The translations under genes were made by a program, and so were the position numbers. A DNA stretch of 64,000 bases from positions 1 to 64,000 of the forward strand of contig JAAZHX010000109.1 of the NCBI GenBank assembly GCA_012510495.1, read 5' to 3'. The notes under the pieces are model-generated. The model worked only from the letters and a program-made list of their open reading frames with translations, searched no databases and was not told the DNA's origin. This document shows positions 34,822 to 44,134 of the stretch, piece by piece (positions within the stretch are counted from its first letter, which is position 1; every line of letters starts with the position of its first letter). This DNA comes from Smithella sp. GTDB lineage: Bacteria > Desulfobacterota > Syntrophia > Syntrophales > Smithellaceae.

Positions 34822-37383
34822 ATGCGGAAGGATCTGAAAAACGGGCGTATTTCGACGTCCTGCCCCATTGATGAGATTTTGCCGGAGCTGAAAGAAGCCG
34901 TCCGGAAGCATTCGTCCGTGGTTCTTCAGGCACCGCCCGGCGCCGGCAAGACCACACGGGTTCCGTTGGTGCTCCTGGATGTGGTCCCGCCTGCAAAGGG
35001 GCGAATCCTCATGCTGGAACCCCGGAGGATTGCCGCGGTCTGTGCAGCCCGGTGGATGGCCGGGACGCTGGGCGAGGAGATCGGCGCAACGTTGGGGTAC
35101 TCCATCCGGTTTGACAGCCGCGTCTCGAAGGGAACCCGCGTTGAAATCATGACGGAGGGGATTCTCACAAGGCGCATCCTGGCCAATCCTGATCTTGCGG
35201 GTGTCGCCATGGTAATCTTTGACGAGTTCCATGAGCGGAGCCTGCAGACCGACCTGGCGCTCGCTCTTTGTCTGGATATCCGCCGCGCCCTGCGGGAAGA
35301 TCTGAAAATTCTTGTGATGTCCGCCACACTCGACGGCGGTCCGGTCGCGGCCCTTCTCGACGGGGCACCCATCATTTCATCACGAGGCAAAGCCTTCCCT
35401 GTGGAAGAGCGCTACTGCGGGGATCATCCGGATATATCCGTTACGGCGCGCATAACGGATGCCGTTCAGAGGGCTTTACAGGAGACATCCGGCGACATCC
35501 TCGTCTTTCTGCCGGGAGCCGGCGAAATTCTTGCCGTACGCAATGACCTCGAAGAAAAACTCCGTGGGAGAGCGTTGAGCGACCTGTCGATCCATCCCCT
35601 TTACGGTGATTTGCCCTTTGAAGAACAGGAACGGGCGATCCTTCCCGCTTCCGGACGAAAGATCGTTCTCGCGACCAACATCGCGGAAACCAGCCTGACT
35701 ATTGAAGGCGTCCGCGTGGTGATTGACGGCGGATTGACCCGCAGGCTTCAGTACGATCCGGCAACCGGCATGAACCGTCTGGTCACCGTCACGGTTTCAC
35801 AGGCCTCGGCCCGGCAGCGCCAGGGACGCGCAGGGCGATTCGGACCGGGCGTCTGCTATCGTCTCTACAGTCAGCATACCTTCCAATCCCTGATTCCCTT
35901 TACCCCGCCGGAAATCGCCATTTCCGATTTATCGTCTCTGGTTCTGGATCTGGCCGCCTGGGGCGTCGGGGACCCGGCCGCGCTTTCCTGGCTCGATGCG
36001 CCTCCGTCCGCTGCCTGGCGTGCAGCGCGGGAGCTGCTCAAAAGATTGGGCGCGCTGGATGCAAAAGGTTCGATTACACCGGCCGGCGGGGCCATGGCGC
36101 GCCTGCCGCTTCATCCGCGCCTGGGCCGCCTGCTTCTGAAAGCGACCGACCTGGGCTTTCCGGCCCTCGGCGCGGATCTGGCGGCTCTCCTGTCTGAACG
36201 GGACATCATCCGCCACTCTCGCTCTTCACCAACGCACGCCCCTGACGGGTTTGATTTGAGCGAACGCCTCCAAGTGCTGCAGCAGGGGCGGCAGAAAAAA
36301 AGCCTGACTTCCAGGGTCGATCTTCCGGCTCTGCGCGCCGTCGACAGAGTATCGAGGCAACTGAAGCGACTGACGGGAAAAACACGGGAGAACTCCAAGG
36401 AAGAAACAAAGGACATCATTCCTCGTTTGCTTCTGGCTGCTTTTCCCGACCGCATCGCCAAAAGGCGCGCAGACGACAGCGGCCGTTATGTCATGCGTTC
36501 AGGAAGAGGCGTCCGGCTGTCCGCAAAAACCATCCCGGCCGGAAGCCCCTATATTGTTGCGGCCGTGGTGGACAAGGGCGCAAAGGCGGAAGGCACAGTG
36601 CATATGGCCGAACCACTCACGGAGGAGCTCATCCGGAAGGAATTGTCAGACGCAATCGAAACCCTGCGCCGCGTCGGCTGGGACACACAGGAAGACAAGG
36701 TCATCGCGGTTGAGGAAGAGCGCCTGGGAGCCATCGCGCTTTGCGTCAGACCGGCAAGCCCGTCCGGGGAGGAAATCGCGACGCTACTTTGTGATGCCAT
36801 CCGGTCGAAGACCGTCAGGATTCCCTTCGATCGCGAGGCCTTGCAGTTTCAATCCCGCGTGCGCCTGGTGAAAGAAACGTATCCCGAAGAAAACTGGCCT
36901 GATCTCTCTTGCGAAGCGCTTCTGGCGTCGCCCGCGGACTGGCTTTTGCCTTGGCTTTCCGGCATCCGCAACGGTCAGCGGCTTGCCGCCCTGAACATCC
37001 TGCCAGCGCTTATGGAAACGCTGACGTGGCGCCAGCGGCGTCTTCTCAATGAGCGGGCCCCAGTGACTGTCTCCGTCCCCAGCGGCCACAACATCCCGAT
37101 TGATTATGTTGCGGGCGAAATCCCGGTCCTGGCCGTCAAACTCCAGGAGATGTTCGGTCTGGCCGATACCCCGGCCATCGCAGGCGGCCGGGTAAAATTG
37201 CTGCTCCACCTTCTGTCACCCGCCCGGAGACCGGTTCAGGTCACCCGGGATCTGAGCCGATTCTGGAACACCGGCTACCCGCAGGTGAAAAAGGAACTGA
37301 AGGGCCGCTATCCGAAACATTTCTGGCCCGACGACCCCTGGAACGCCCCTCCGACAAGAAAAACAAAAGGCCGGAACGGGTAA
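34822..37383 (+). CDS. hrpB: ATP-dependent RNA helicase HrpB
   Basis: The 853-residue DExH helicase has motif I APPGAGKTTRVPL, motif II IFDEFHERSL, motif III VMSATLDGG, motif V TNIAETSLTIEGVRVVIDGG and motif VI QRQGRAGRFGPGVCYRLYS. A winged-helix and ratchet part (LLKRLGALDAKG) and the long HrpB-specific C-terminal domain with RRLLNERAPVTVSVPSGHN and WPDDPWNAPPTRK follow. The substrate in bacteria is not defined. Confidence 0.95.
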   Translation: MRKDLKNGRISTSCPIDEILPELKEAVRKHSSVVLQAPPGAGKTTRVPLVLLDVVPPAKGRILMLEPRRIAAVCAARWMAGTLGEEIGATLGYSIRFDSRVSKGTRVEIMTEGILTRRILANPDLAGVAMVIFDEFHERSLQTDLALALCLDIRRALREDLKILVMSATLDGGPVAALLDGAPIISSRGKAFPVEERYCGDHPDISVTARITDAVQRALQETSGDILVFLPGAGEILAVRNDLEEKLRGRALSDLSIHPLYGDLPFEEQERAILPASGRKIVLATNIAETSLTIEGVRVVIDGGLTRRLQYDPATGMNRLVTVTVSQASARQRQGRAGRFGPGVCYRLYSQHTFQSLIPFTPPEIAISDLSSLVLDLAAWGVGDPAALSWLDAPPSAAWRAARELLKRLGALDAKGSITPAGGAMARLPLHPRLGRLLLKATDLGFPALGADLAALLSERDIIRHSRSSPTHAPDGFDLSERLQVLQQGRQKKSLTSRVDLPALRAVDRVSRQLKRLTGKTRENSKEETKDIIPRLLLAAFPDRIAKRRADDSGRYVMRSGRGVRLSAKTIPAGSPYIVAAVVDKGAKAEGTVHMAEPLTEELIRKELSDAIETLRRVGWDTQEDKVIAVEEERLGAIALCVRPASPSGEEIATLLCDAIRSKTVRIPFDREALQFQSRVRLVKETYPEENWPDLSCEALLASPADWLLPWLSGIRNGQRLAALNILPALMETLTWRQRRLLNERAPVTVSVPSGHNIPIDYVAGEIPVLAVKLQEMFGLADTPAIAGGRVKLLLHLLSPARRPVQVTRDLSRFWNTGYPQVKKELKGRYPKHFWPDDPWNAPPTRKTKGRNG

Positions 37384-37585
37384 GAAATGCGTCATATCTG
37401 TCAATGTTCATCATGGGCTAACGACGAAATCAGCGGGCGACGGGCGTAGCCTGCCGATCCGCTGTATTGATCTTGTCAGACCTTGCGATCTGATATTTTC
37501 TCAAGTTCCTGGAGACGTTTTCGATCAACGCACTCCTTAATGATGATCTTTAGGATTCATCGGACTAACCATCATGTCCGTTTCA
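37384..37585. other. Non-coding stretch after hrpB
   Basis: No gene, RNA or repeat was recognised here. It adjoins the transposase remnant and may be part of the same scar. Confidence 0.5.
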
Positions 37586-37745
37586 GGCACAACGAAAGAT
37601 GAAAATATCCGGCCACTTGCGGACATTTTCATATAAAAGCGTACTTAGATTCATGAACGGCCATAATCTTTAGTTTGAAGAATTCCATGTCTCGGAAGCC
37701 ATAGGCCATTCGTTTCATCGTTTTAATTTTGATTCGACGTTGCAA
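37586..37745 (-). mobile_element. ISL3-family (IS204/IS1001/IS1165) transposase remnant, 3' end only
   Basis: The minus strand encodes, up to a stop at 37631-37629, a tail of about 35 residues with TMKRMAYGFRDMEFF and KLKIMAVHESKYAF, which is the conserved C-terminal end of DDE transposases of the ISL3 family. The boundary GGCACAACGAAAGATG at 37586 resembles the terminal inverted repeat of such elements. The rest of the transposase is absent; upstream of the tail the sequence changes character within a few codons. It is a dead remnant. Confidence 0.6.
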
Positions 37746-37749
37746 CATT

Positions 37750-37776
37750 CCGGTTCAACCTGCAAGATTGAACCGG
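37750..37776. repeat. Hairpin beside the transposase remnant
   Basis: The arms CCGGTTCAA and TTGAACCGG are exact complements around a nine-base loop. It lies between the IS scar and the DUF488 gene and could be the degraded end of a mobile element or a recombination site. Confidence 0.6.
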
Positions 37777-37848
37777 CAAAAAGAGCGGTCCGTCCTATCG
37801 ACAAGCTCGCCGGAAACAGCGGCGCAGGCGCTGCGATCGGGTACGGCG

Positions 37849-38196
37849 TTAGGCCCCGCTATCCAGTATTTCCTTTAGCACAACAGCTTCGTTCTGCGCT
37901 TGAGCTCTTGCTGCGTACACAAGTGTAATGTTCCCTTGGCGAGAGAGTGCCCGAAGCTCAGTCATCGCGGGATTGCTTTTGAGCTCGGCCCGATACCGTT
38001 TTTCGAATCCAGACCACTTCTCTGGATCATGTCCAAACCATTGCCGAAGTTCTGTTGTTGGCGCGACTTCCTTGAGCCAGAAATCGATTTTTGCTCTGGC
38101 CTTGGACAATCCGCGCGGCCAAAGACGATCTACAAGAACTCGCTTGCCGTCTGATTTGGCTGGCAGATCATAAACCCGCTTTAACATCACACTCAT
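37849..38196 (-). CDS. DUF488 family protein
   Basis: The ATG at 38196 sits just after GGAGGATATC, giving 115 residues. The family pattern is clear: KRVYDLPAKSDGKRVLVDRLWPRG at the start (split by the PAKSDG turn), WFGHDPEKW in the middle and NITLVYAARAQAQNEAVVLKE at the end. The fold is a small cytoplasmic alpha/beta protein of unknown function. The stop codon lies inside the sequence GCCTAACGCC, as in integron cassettes, and the gene is less GC-rich than its neighbours, so it may be acquired. Confidence 0.85.
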   Translation of the reverse strand: MSVMLKRVYDLPAKSDGKRVLVDRLWPRGLSKARAKIDFWLKEVAPTTELRQWFGHDPEKWSGFEKRYRAELKSNPAMTELRALSRQGNITLVYAARAQAQNEAVVLKEILDSGA

Positions 38197-38214
38197 GATA
38201 TCCTCCATTCTCAT

Positions 38215-40065
38215 CTAAGACAAAGCCGAAACTATTTTTTTCGCCAGTTCCCGGCCGATTCCCGGCACCTTCTGCAAATCTTCCACGGAGGCTTTGCGCA
38301 CCTGCTGGGCCGAGCCGAAATGCTTCAACAGCCGCGTCCTTCGCGACGGGCCAATATCGGGAATCGCATCCAGAACGGATCTCAAATCATTCTTCGTTTT
38401 GACCTTGCGATGATAGCTGATCGCGAATCGGTGGGCCTCGTCCCGCAGCCGCTGCAGAAGGACCAGTGCGGCGGGCGAGGACGAAAGATAAATTGCGTCT
38501 TTGCGCCGGGGCAAATAAACGCGATCCTCGGATTTCGCCGGCTTTCCCTGAAGCCTTCTTTTGGCCGCCAGAAAGGATCTTTCTTCCTTGGCCAGACCGA
38601 TGACGTCCAGTTTGATCTTCAAGTCGCCCAGAACGGCAAGGGCGACGTTGAGCTGCCCCTTGCCGCCGTCAACCACCAGCAGGTCCGGCACCGGGTCGGG
38701 ACCCTGGAAGCGGCGCGTCAGCACCTCCCGTATCATCCCGTAATCATCCGGCTCATCAGGGCCGCGGACACGAAAGCGCCGGTAGCCCGATTTGTCCGGC
38801 TCCCCGTCCTGAAACACCACCATTGACCCCACGGCATTTTTTCCGCCGAGATTGGAGATGTCGAAACATTCGATCCGGCGCGGCAAAGCGGCAAGCATGA
38901 GTTTTTCCTTAAGGAACAGCAAAGCGGCCCCTTTCTGCTCTTCCTTCCTGCAGTCGGACGCCTGAAGTTCACGGGCATTGGCGCACGCCAGATCGACCAG
39001 CGCTTTTTTCGCGCCCCGCCGCGGCACGGCAATGCGCGCTCTTTTTTGCTGTTTTTCCGCCAGCCATTCGAGCAAAACGGCTTCATCGGGAAGACTGTAC
39101 GGAAGGAGTATCTCTTCCGGCAGGCCGGCTCCATCATAATGCTGCCGCAGTGCCGAGGAGAGAATTTCTTCCCGGTCCGCTTTTGTTTTCACCGGCGTAA
39201 AGGATTTGCTGCCCGTGAGCTTGCCTGCGCGCACAAACAGAATGCAAATCCGGTGCGTTTCGGAATCGGAAAAAACACCCAGCACATCCTGGTCTGTATC
39301 TGACCCGCCGTCTACATGCTGCTGCTCCAGCGCATGCGTGAGCGCGCCGATGCGGTCGCGCAGCCGCGCCGCCTCTTCAAAGTTCAGATCCTGCGCCGCT
39401 TCTTCCATTTGTCTTTTCAAATCGGAAATCAGTTCACGGCGTCGGCCCCGTAGAAAGGACACGGCATTTTCCACCAGCGTCCGGTACGCCGCTTCATCAA
39501 TCCGGTTTTTGCAGGGCGCCAGACACCGGCCGATTTGATATTCCAGGCACGGCCTGGCCCTAAGCTGAAAATCCCGGTCCCGGCATGTGCGCAGGGGGAA
39601 GACGCGCTGAATGAAACGGAGCGTTTCCCTGGCGGCCAGCCCCGACGGGTACGGACCGAAATAAAGCGCCGCGTCATTTTGTCTTTTGCGCACCAACCGC
39701 AGGCGCGGAAACGTCTCCGAGGGATCCAGCGACAGATGGTAATAGGTTTTGTCGTCCCGCAGAATGACGTTGTAGCGCGGACGATGCTTCTTGATGAGGT
39801 TGTTTTCCAGAATCAGCGCTTCTTTTTCCGTGGCGGTCGTGATGAACGAAATATCGTTTGTCCTCGCCATCAGAAACGGCGCCATCGGCCGCGTGTCCCT
39901 GCCTGTCAAATAGGAACTGACGCGGTTTTTCAGATCATTGGCCTTGCCCACATAAATCACCTTCCCCGACGCGTCCTGCATCATATAAACGCCGGGGCTG
40001 CGCGGGGCGGCAGCCATCTTTTCTCTCAGATCGTCATTCTCTTCCATCAATATCTTATCAGCCAT
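38215..40065 (-). CDS. uvrC: Excinuclease ABC subunit C
   Basis: The 616-residue product has the GIY-YIG nuclease at the N-terminus (SPGVYMMQDASGKVIYVGKA), a Cys-rich segment (CRDRDFQLRARPCLEYQIGRCLAPC), a UVR motif (LKRQMEEAAQDLNFEEAARLRD), the RNase H-like second nuclease domain (FDISNLGGKNAVGSMVVF, VVDGGKGQLN) and a C-terminal helix-hairpin-helix pair (IPDIGPSRRTRLLKHFGS, VPGIGRELAKKI). It makes both incisions in nucleotide excision repair. A second Met at codon 7 is an alternative start. Confidence 0.97.
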   Translation of the reverse strand: MADKILMEENDDLREKMAAAPRSPGVYMMQDASGKVIYVGKANDLKNRVSSYLTGRDTRPMAPFLMARTNDISFITTATEKEALILENNLIKKHRPRYNVILRDDKTYYHLSLDPSETFPRLRLVRKRQNDAALYFGPYPSGLAARETLRFIQRVFPLRTCRDRDFQLRARPCLEYQIGRCLAPCKNRIDEAAYRTLVENAVSFLRGRRRELISDLKRQMEEAAQDLNFEEAARLRDRIGALTHALEQQHVDGGSDTDQDVLGVFSDSETHRICILFVRAGKLTGSKSFTPVKTKADREEILSSALRQHYDGAGLPEEILLPYSLPDEAVLLEWLAEKQQKRARIAVPRRGAKKALVDLACANARELQASDCRKEEQKGAALLFLKEKLMLAALPRRIECFDISNLGGKNAVGSMVVFQDGEPDKSGYRRFRVRGPDEPDDYGMIREVLTRRFQGPDPVPDLLVVDGGKGQLNVALAVLGDLKIKLDVIGLAKEERSFLAAKRRLQGKPAKSEDRVYLPRRKDAIYLSSSPAALVLLQRLRDEAHRFAISYHRKVKTKNDLRSVLDAIPDIGPSRRTRLLKHFGSAQQVRKASVEDLQKVPGIGRELAKKIVSALS

Positions 40066-40114
40066 TGCCTGTTACCCGCGGCTCGACAGGCTTTCCATGA
40101 CAGTCGTCCTATCA

Positions 40115-40132
40115 GCGGGGCTAAAGCCCCGC
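40115..40132. repeat. REP-like GC hairpin between uvrC and the GDPD gene
   Basis: A perfect palindrome GCGGGGCT-AA-AGCCCCGC, with AGTCGT and ACGACT further out adding a second, imperfectly placed stem. No T-run follows. It resembles dispersed REP sequences. Confidence 0.6.
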
Positions 40133-40156
40133 ACGACTTTGTCCCTTCACCATCCA

Positions 40157-40996
40157 CTAATCTTTCACCGCTCGCTTTCTCCGGCAATAATCCTCCCATA
40201 CGCTTCTCAGGACGTCCGGCCGGTTGGTGAAAATGCCGTCAATCCCGAGGTCCAGCAACCGCTGCATATTTTTTTCGTCATTGACTGTGTAGATATGCAC
40301 GGGAATGCCGTGAAGTTTCAAATCGGCAAGCCACTTTTTGCCGAGCTCGCGCCGCGAACAGTTGAAAGCGTCGGCGCCAAGGCATTGAACAATCTCCGAG
40401 GGCAGGCGCAAGCCGTGCTGCTTCTTTTCATAGAGCACAGCCACAGGCGTCCGCGCATCGATCTGTTTGAAATGCAAAATGGCGCGGGAATCAAAGCTGG
40501 AATACACAACGTGCTCCCGCATGCCGATTTGATCGACGATTTGCAGACATTTCTCCTCGATCCCGCCGGAGGTTTCGTCCGTCACCGCCTCCGTCTTCAC
40601 CTCGATGTTGACGGCGATTCTGTCCTTGCAGAGCGCCAGAACTTCCGTAAGCGTCGGAATGCGCTCCCCCGCAAATTCTTTGTGAAACCAGCCGCCGGCA
40701 TCGAGTTTTCGCAGGCGGACAAACGGGTAATCGGCGATCCTTCCCCGGCCGTCCGTGCAGCGCGAGATGTTTTCATCATGAAAGACCACCACTTCCCCGT
40801 CCGCCGACAATTGGACATCCAGCTCCACCATATCGGCTTTCATCGCGATGGCTGCTCTGAAGGCGGCCATCGTATTTTCCGGATAATAGGCCGACGCCCC
40901 GCGATGGGCAATAACGGCAAACGCGGCTCTTCCTCGCGCTTCCCTACTGCTCTGCCGGTCTTCAGGATAAATCAATGCATGATAGGATATGGCCAT
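40157..40996 (-). CDS. Glycerophosphodiester phosphodiesterase
   Basis: The ATG at 40996 gives 279 residues; a TTG further upstream is less likely. The GDPD TIM barrel shows AHRGASAYYPENTMAAF (His-Arg and Glu), MVELDVQLSADGEVVVFHDEN (Glu/Asp metal ligands and catalytic His) and VNIEVKTE. The last strand IDGIFTNRPD closes the barrel. It hydrolyses deacylated phospholipids to glycerol-3-phosphate and alcohol. No secretion signal is seen, so it is cytoplasmic (UgpQ-like). Confidence 0.93.
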   Translation of the reverse strand: MAISYHALIYPEDRQSSREARGRAAFAVIAHRGASAYYPENTMAAFRAAIAMKADMVELDVQLSADGEVVVFHDENISRCTDGRGRIADYPFVRLRKLDAGGWFHKEFAGERIPTLTEVLALCKDRIAVNIEVKTEAVTDETSGGIEEKCLQIVDQIGMREHVVYSSFDSRAILHFKQIDARTPVAVLYEKKQHGLRLPSEIVQCLGADAFNCSRRELGKKWLADLKLHGIPVHIYTVNDEKNMQRLLDLGIDGIFTNRPDVLRSVWEDYCRRKRAVKD

Positions 40997-41147
40997 GGGC
41001 AGCCCTGCTTTGCTTTTAGGTGTCCGTTTTTTAACATATTTGCCTGCAGAGTTCTTCAACTATTTTATCGTTTACAAAAACCGGAGAAAAAGGTACGCGA
41101 GTCGGTAAGCCAGTTTGTTTTTCATTTCTGACGGACAGGAGGGGAAT

Positions 41148-41336
41148 ATGAAAGTGCTTGGCGTCATGGGAAGTCCACGTGTCGGAGAGAACAGTGATGT
41201 TCTCCTGAGCCAGGCTCTGGAAGGCGCCAAAGCAGCCGGATCCGATGTGAAAAAAATCATCCTGGCCCGGAAAGAGATTCCCGAACCAGAGAGCCCATCG
41301 TTTATCCCAATTCCTGAAAAACTGTTGTTTCTATAG
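41148..41336 (+). pseudogene. Truncated NADPH-dependent FMN reductase/flavodoxin-fold protein
   Basis: An ATG with AGGAGGGG upstream opens a frame starting with MKVLGVMGSPRVGENSDVLL and QALEGAKAAGSDVKKIIL, the first 40 residues of the FMN reductase/iron-sulfur flavoprotein fold. After that the sequence loses family character and stops at residue 62, whereas full proteins have about 180 residues. The start region is intact, so it is a recent loss of the 3' part. The 128 bases between its stop and polA hold nothing recognised. Confidence 0.7.
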
Positions 41337-41464
41337 CATATTTACCGAAAGCATACCTAATGATGATTGCGGATGGAAATGCCGCCTTTTTTGCCGGGAG
41401 CAACCGTCGGCAAAGTCTGCCGCGCCGATTTTTTCCGCCGGTTCCGAAATCTTCAGCCCGCTTT

Positions 41465-44122
41465 TCAATGCGCCTCGTCCCAGTTCGCCCCCGAAGCGAT
41501 CTCCACTTTCAGAGGCACTTTCAGGCGAATCACGTTTTCCATTTCGCCGCAGACAAGCTTTCTGACTTTCTCCTGTTCCTGAACCGGAGTCTCCAGGACC
41601 AGTTCGTCGTGCACCTGCATGATCAGGCGGGCGGCAAGATTTTTTTCCTTCAGCAAACGGTCGATATTCACCATGGCCACCTTGATCAAATCCGCGGCAG
41701 ACCCCTGGATGGGCGCGTTGATGGCCATCCGTTCGGCAAACTGGCGCACGGACGGAATCCTGCTTTGCAGCTCGGGCAGATAGCGGCGACGATTCAGAAT
41801 CGTGCAGACAAAGCCGTTGTGCCTTGCCCCTTCCAGAACACCGTCCAGATAGGCGCGCACTTTTTTGTAACGGGCAAAATAGCCGTCAATATAGACTTGA
41901 GCGGTTTTCTGGGAAACGCCCAGCTCCCGGGCCAGGCCGAACGCGCTCATGCCGTAGAGAATGCCGAAGTTGATCACTTTGGCCTGCCTGCGCATATCGG
42001 GGCTGACCATTTCGGGAAAAACGCCGAACACGTCGGAAGCCGTCCGCGCGTGAATATCGGCATCGGCCGAGAAAGCGTCCAGCAGAGCCTCGTCTTCGGA
42101 CAGGTGCGCCAGCACGCGGAGTTCGATCTGCGAGTAGTCGGCGGAAATCAAAACGCAACCCGGCGCCGCGATAAAAGCCTGACGGATTCTTTTGCCCTCG
42201 ACGGTCCGGATCGGAATATTCTGCAGATTGGGATTGCTGCTCGAGAGCCGGCCGGTCGCCGCCACGGTCTGATTGTAAGACGTGTGGATCCTGCCGGTTT
42301 GCGGGGAAATCAGGGCCGGGAGCGCGTCCACATACGTGGATTTGAGCTTAGCTAAAGACCGGTAGGCCAGAATTTCGGCGGGCAGCTCGTGGCTACGGGC
42401 CAGGTCGGAGAGGACATCCACATCCGTCGAATAACCTTCTTTTGTCTTTTTGCCCTTCGGAAGCTTCAGCTTTTCAAAAAGAATCGTCTGTAATTGTTTG
42501 GGAGAATTGATGTTGAAGGTTTCTCCGGCCAGACGGTAAATTTTTTCTTCCGAGAGGGCCAGCAATTGCGACAGTTCCGCGGACATTTGCTTTAAAAGCG
42601 CGGCATCCACCAGAACGCCCTTTTTTTCCATCCCGGCCAGCGTAAACAGAAGCGGCATCTCCACATCTCGATACAGAGAGGAAGCCCCGGCCAGATCCAG
42701 TCCATCCAGCAGTTTTTCCGCCAGTGGGAGCAGAGCAGCGACGCGCTGACCGGCGGATAAGGCCGCCTGGTACACAGGTGCCAGCGAAAGCGACGGGGTT
42801 TTCCCCCTGCCACCCGCCGCTTCCGCCGTGGAGGGGACGCGCTCCTGCAGGTATTCCCACGCAATTTCGTCGAGCGTATAAGAGTGGCGCGCGGGATTGA
42901 GCAGATAAGCGGCCAACTGCAAATCCAACGCGGTTTCAACCGGCAAGTCCGGCAACATAACCAGCGACGTTTTCAAATCGTACGCGTATTTGGTGACCTC
43001 CGGATTAGCCCAGAAAGGCATGAGCGCGGACCAGACCTCTTCCGCCTTGAGCTGCTGTCCGGCGCCGTCATGCCCCAGTGGAATATAAAATCTTTCCCGG
43101 CCCGCCCCGATAGCCATTCCTATCAGCGTCTGCGGCGGATTTTTCTCCGGGAACATTTCACACGCGAAAGACCTCGCACCCCTCAGTGTTTCGACCAGCT
43201 CCGCGAGGGCCGCCGTATCCGACACGATTTTGCAGGGAACCTCCGGTTTTGCCGGACCGGCTGAAATTTGCCGCAAAAGCGATGAAAATTCAAAATCCCT
43301 GAAGAGCCGGGAAAGCGTTTCCCTGTCGGGTTCTCTGCGCGCCGCATCCTGCAGATCAAAATCCAAATCCACGTCCGTGCAGATCACCGCCAACCGGCGG
43401 CTGAGCCGGGCCTGATCGGCGTATTTGCGGAAGCTTTCGCGCAGCTTGACGTTGTGCAGCTTCTCCGCGTTTTCCAGAACCGTTTCCACGGAGCCGTATT
43501 CTTCAATCAGCTTCCGGGCCGTTTTGGGTCCGATGCCGGGAACGCCGGGAATGTTGTCGGACGCGTCGCCCATCAATCCCAGAATCTCCACCACCTTGTC
43601 CGGACCCACGCCGAATTTTTCTCTGACCGCCGCGCTGTCATAGGTTTTGTCCTTCATCGTATCGACCAGGGTCACCCCGTCGCCGATAAGCTGCATCAAA
43701 TCCTTGTCGCCGGAAATCATCACGGCGCGCCACTTCTTTTTACGCGCTTCAGCCACCAGCGTCCCGATCAGGTCGTCCGCCTCCGTTCCCTGCTTCTCCA
43801 GAATCGCGATAGAAAATCCGCGAACCACATCTTTGATCAAGGGAACCTGTGCGATCAGATCCTCCGGCATGGGTTTGCGTGTTGCCTTGTAATCCTCATA
43901 CGCCTCATGCCGGGTCGTTGGCCCCTTGAGATCAAAGGTCACAACGATATAGTCCGGATGGATGTCTTTGAGCAGCTTCATCAGCATGGTGGTGAAGCCG
44001 TAGATCGCGTTGGTGGGAAAGCCCCTGGAATTGGACAGCGCGGGAATGCCGTAGAAAGCGCGGTACAAATAATTGCTGCCGTCCACAACGGCCAGGAGGG
44101 GATTTGGGTTCTTTTCAGTCAT
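41465..44122 (-). CDS. polA: DNA polymerase I
   Basis: The 885-residue product has the 5'-3' exonuclease at the N-terminus (VVDGSNYLYRAFYG, EADDLIGTL, GDKDLMQLI, GDASDNIPGVPGIGPKTA), a middle 3'-5' exonuclease-like domain and the polymerase domain (ADYSQIELRVLAHLS, RRQAKVINFGILYGMSAFGLA, MQVHDELVLE). The middle domain lacks the proofreading carboxylates: the expected DTE reads CEM-F and the later YAxEDAD block is missing, so it is probably an inactive structural domain, as in Taq and Bacillus Pol I. The gene follows the siroheme-decarboxylase gene by 12 bases. Confidence 0.97.
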   Translation of the reverse strand: MTEKNPNPLLAVVDGSNYLYRAFYGIPALSNSRGFPTNAIYGFTTMLMKLLKDIHPDYIVVTFDLKGPTTRHEAYEDYKATRKPMPEDLIAQVPLIKDVVRGFSIAILEKQGTEADDLIGTLVAEARKKKWRAVMISGDKDLMQLIGDGVTLVDTMKDKTYDSAAVREKFGVGPDKVVEILGLMGDASDNIPGVPGIGPKTARKLIEEYGSVETVLENAEKLHNVKLRESFRKYADQARLSRRLAVICTDVDLDFDLQDAARREPDRETLSRLFRDFEFSSLLRQISAGPAKPEVPCKIVSDTAALAELVETLRGARSFACEMFPEKNPPQTLIGMAIGAGRERFYIPLGHDGAGQQLKAEEVWSALMPFWANPEVTKYAYDLKTSLVMLPDLPVETALDLQLAAYLLNPARHSYTLDEIAWEYLQERVPSTAEAAGGRGKTPSLSLAPVYQAALSAGQRVAALLPLAEKLLDGLDLAGASSLYRDVEMPLLFTLAGMEKKGVLVDAALLKQMSAELSQLLALSEEKIYRLAGETFNINSPKQLQTILFEKLKLPKGKKTKEGYSTDVDVLSDLARSHELPAEILAYRSLAKLKSTYVDALPALISPQTGRIHTSYNQTVAATGRLSSSNPNLQNIPIRTVEGKRIRQAFIAAPGCVLISADYSQIELRVLAHLSEDEALLDAFSADADIHARTASDVFGVFPEMVSPDMRRQAKVINFGILYGMSAFGLARELGVSQKTAQVYIDGYFARYKKVRAYLDGVLEGARHNGFVCTILNRRRYLPELQSRIPSVRQFAERMAINAPIQGSAADLIKVAMVNIDRLLKEKNLAARLIMQVHDELVLETPVQEQEKVRKLVCGEMENVIRLKVPLKVEIASGANWDEAH

Positions 44123-44134
44123 CGCTTGCCGTCT

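Noticed and set aside
41360-42355. Long plus-strand frame across the 3' part of polA
   Set aside because: Antisense to a fully conserved polymerase domain; composition is typical of a shadow frame.
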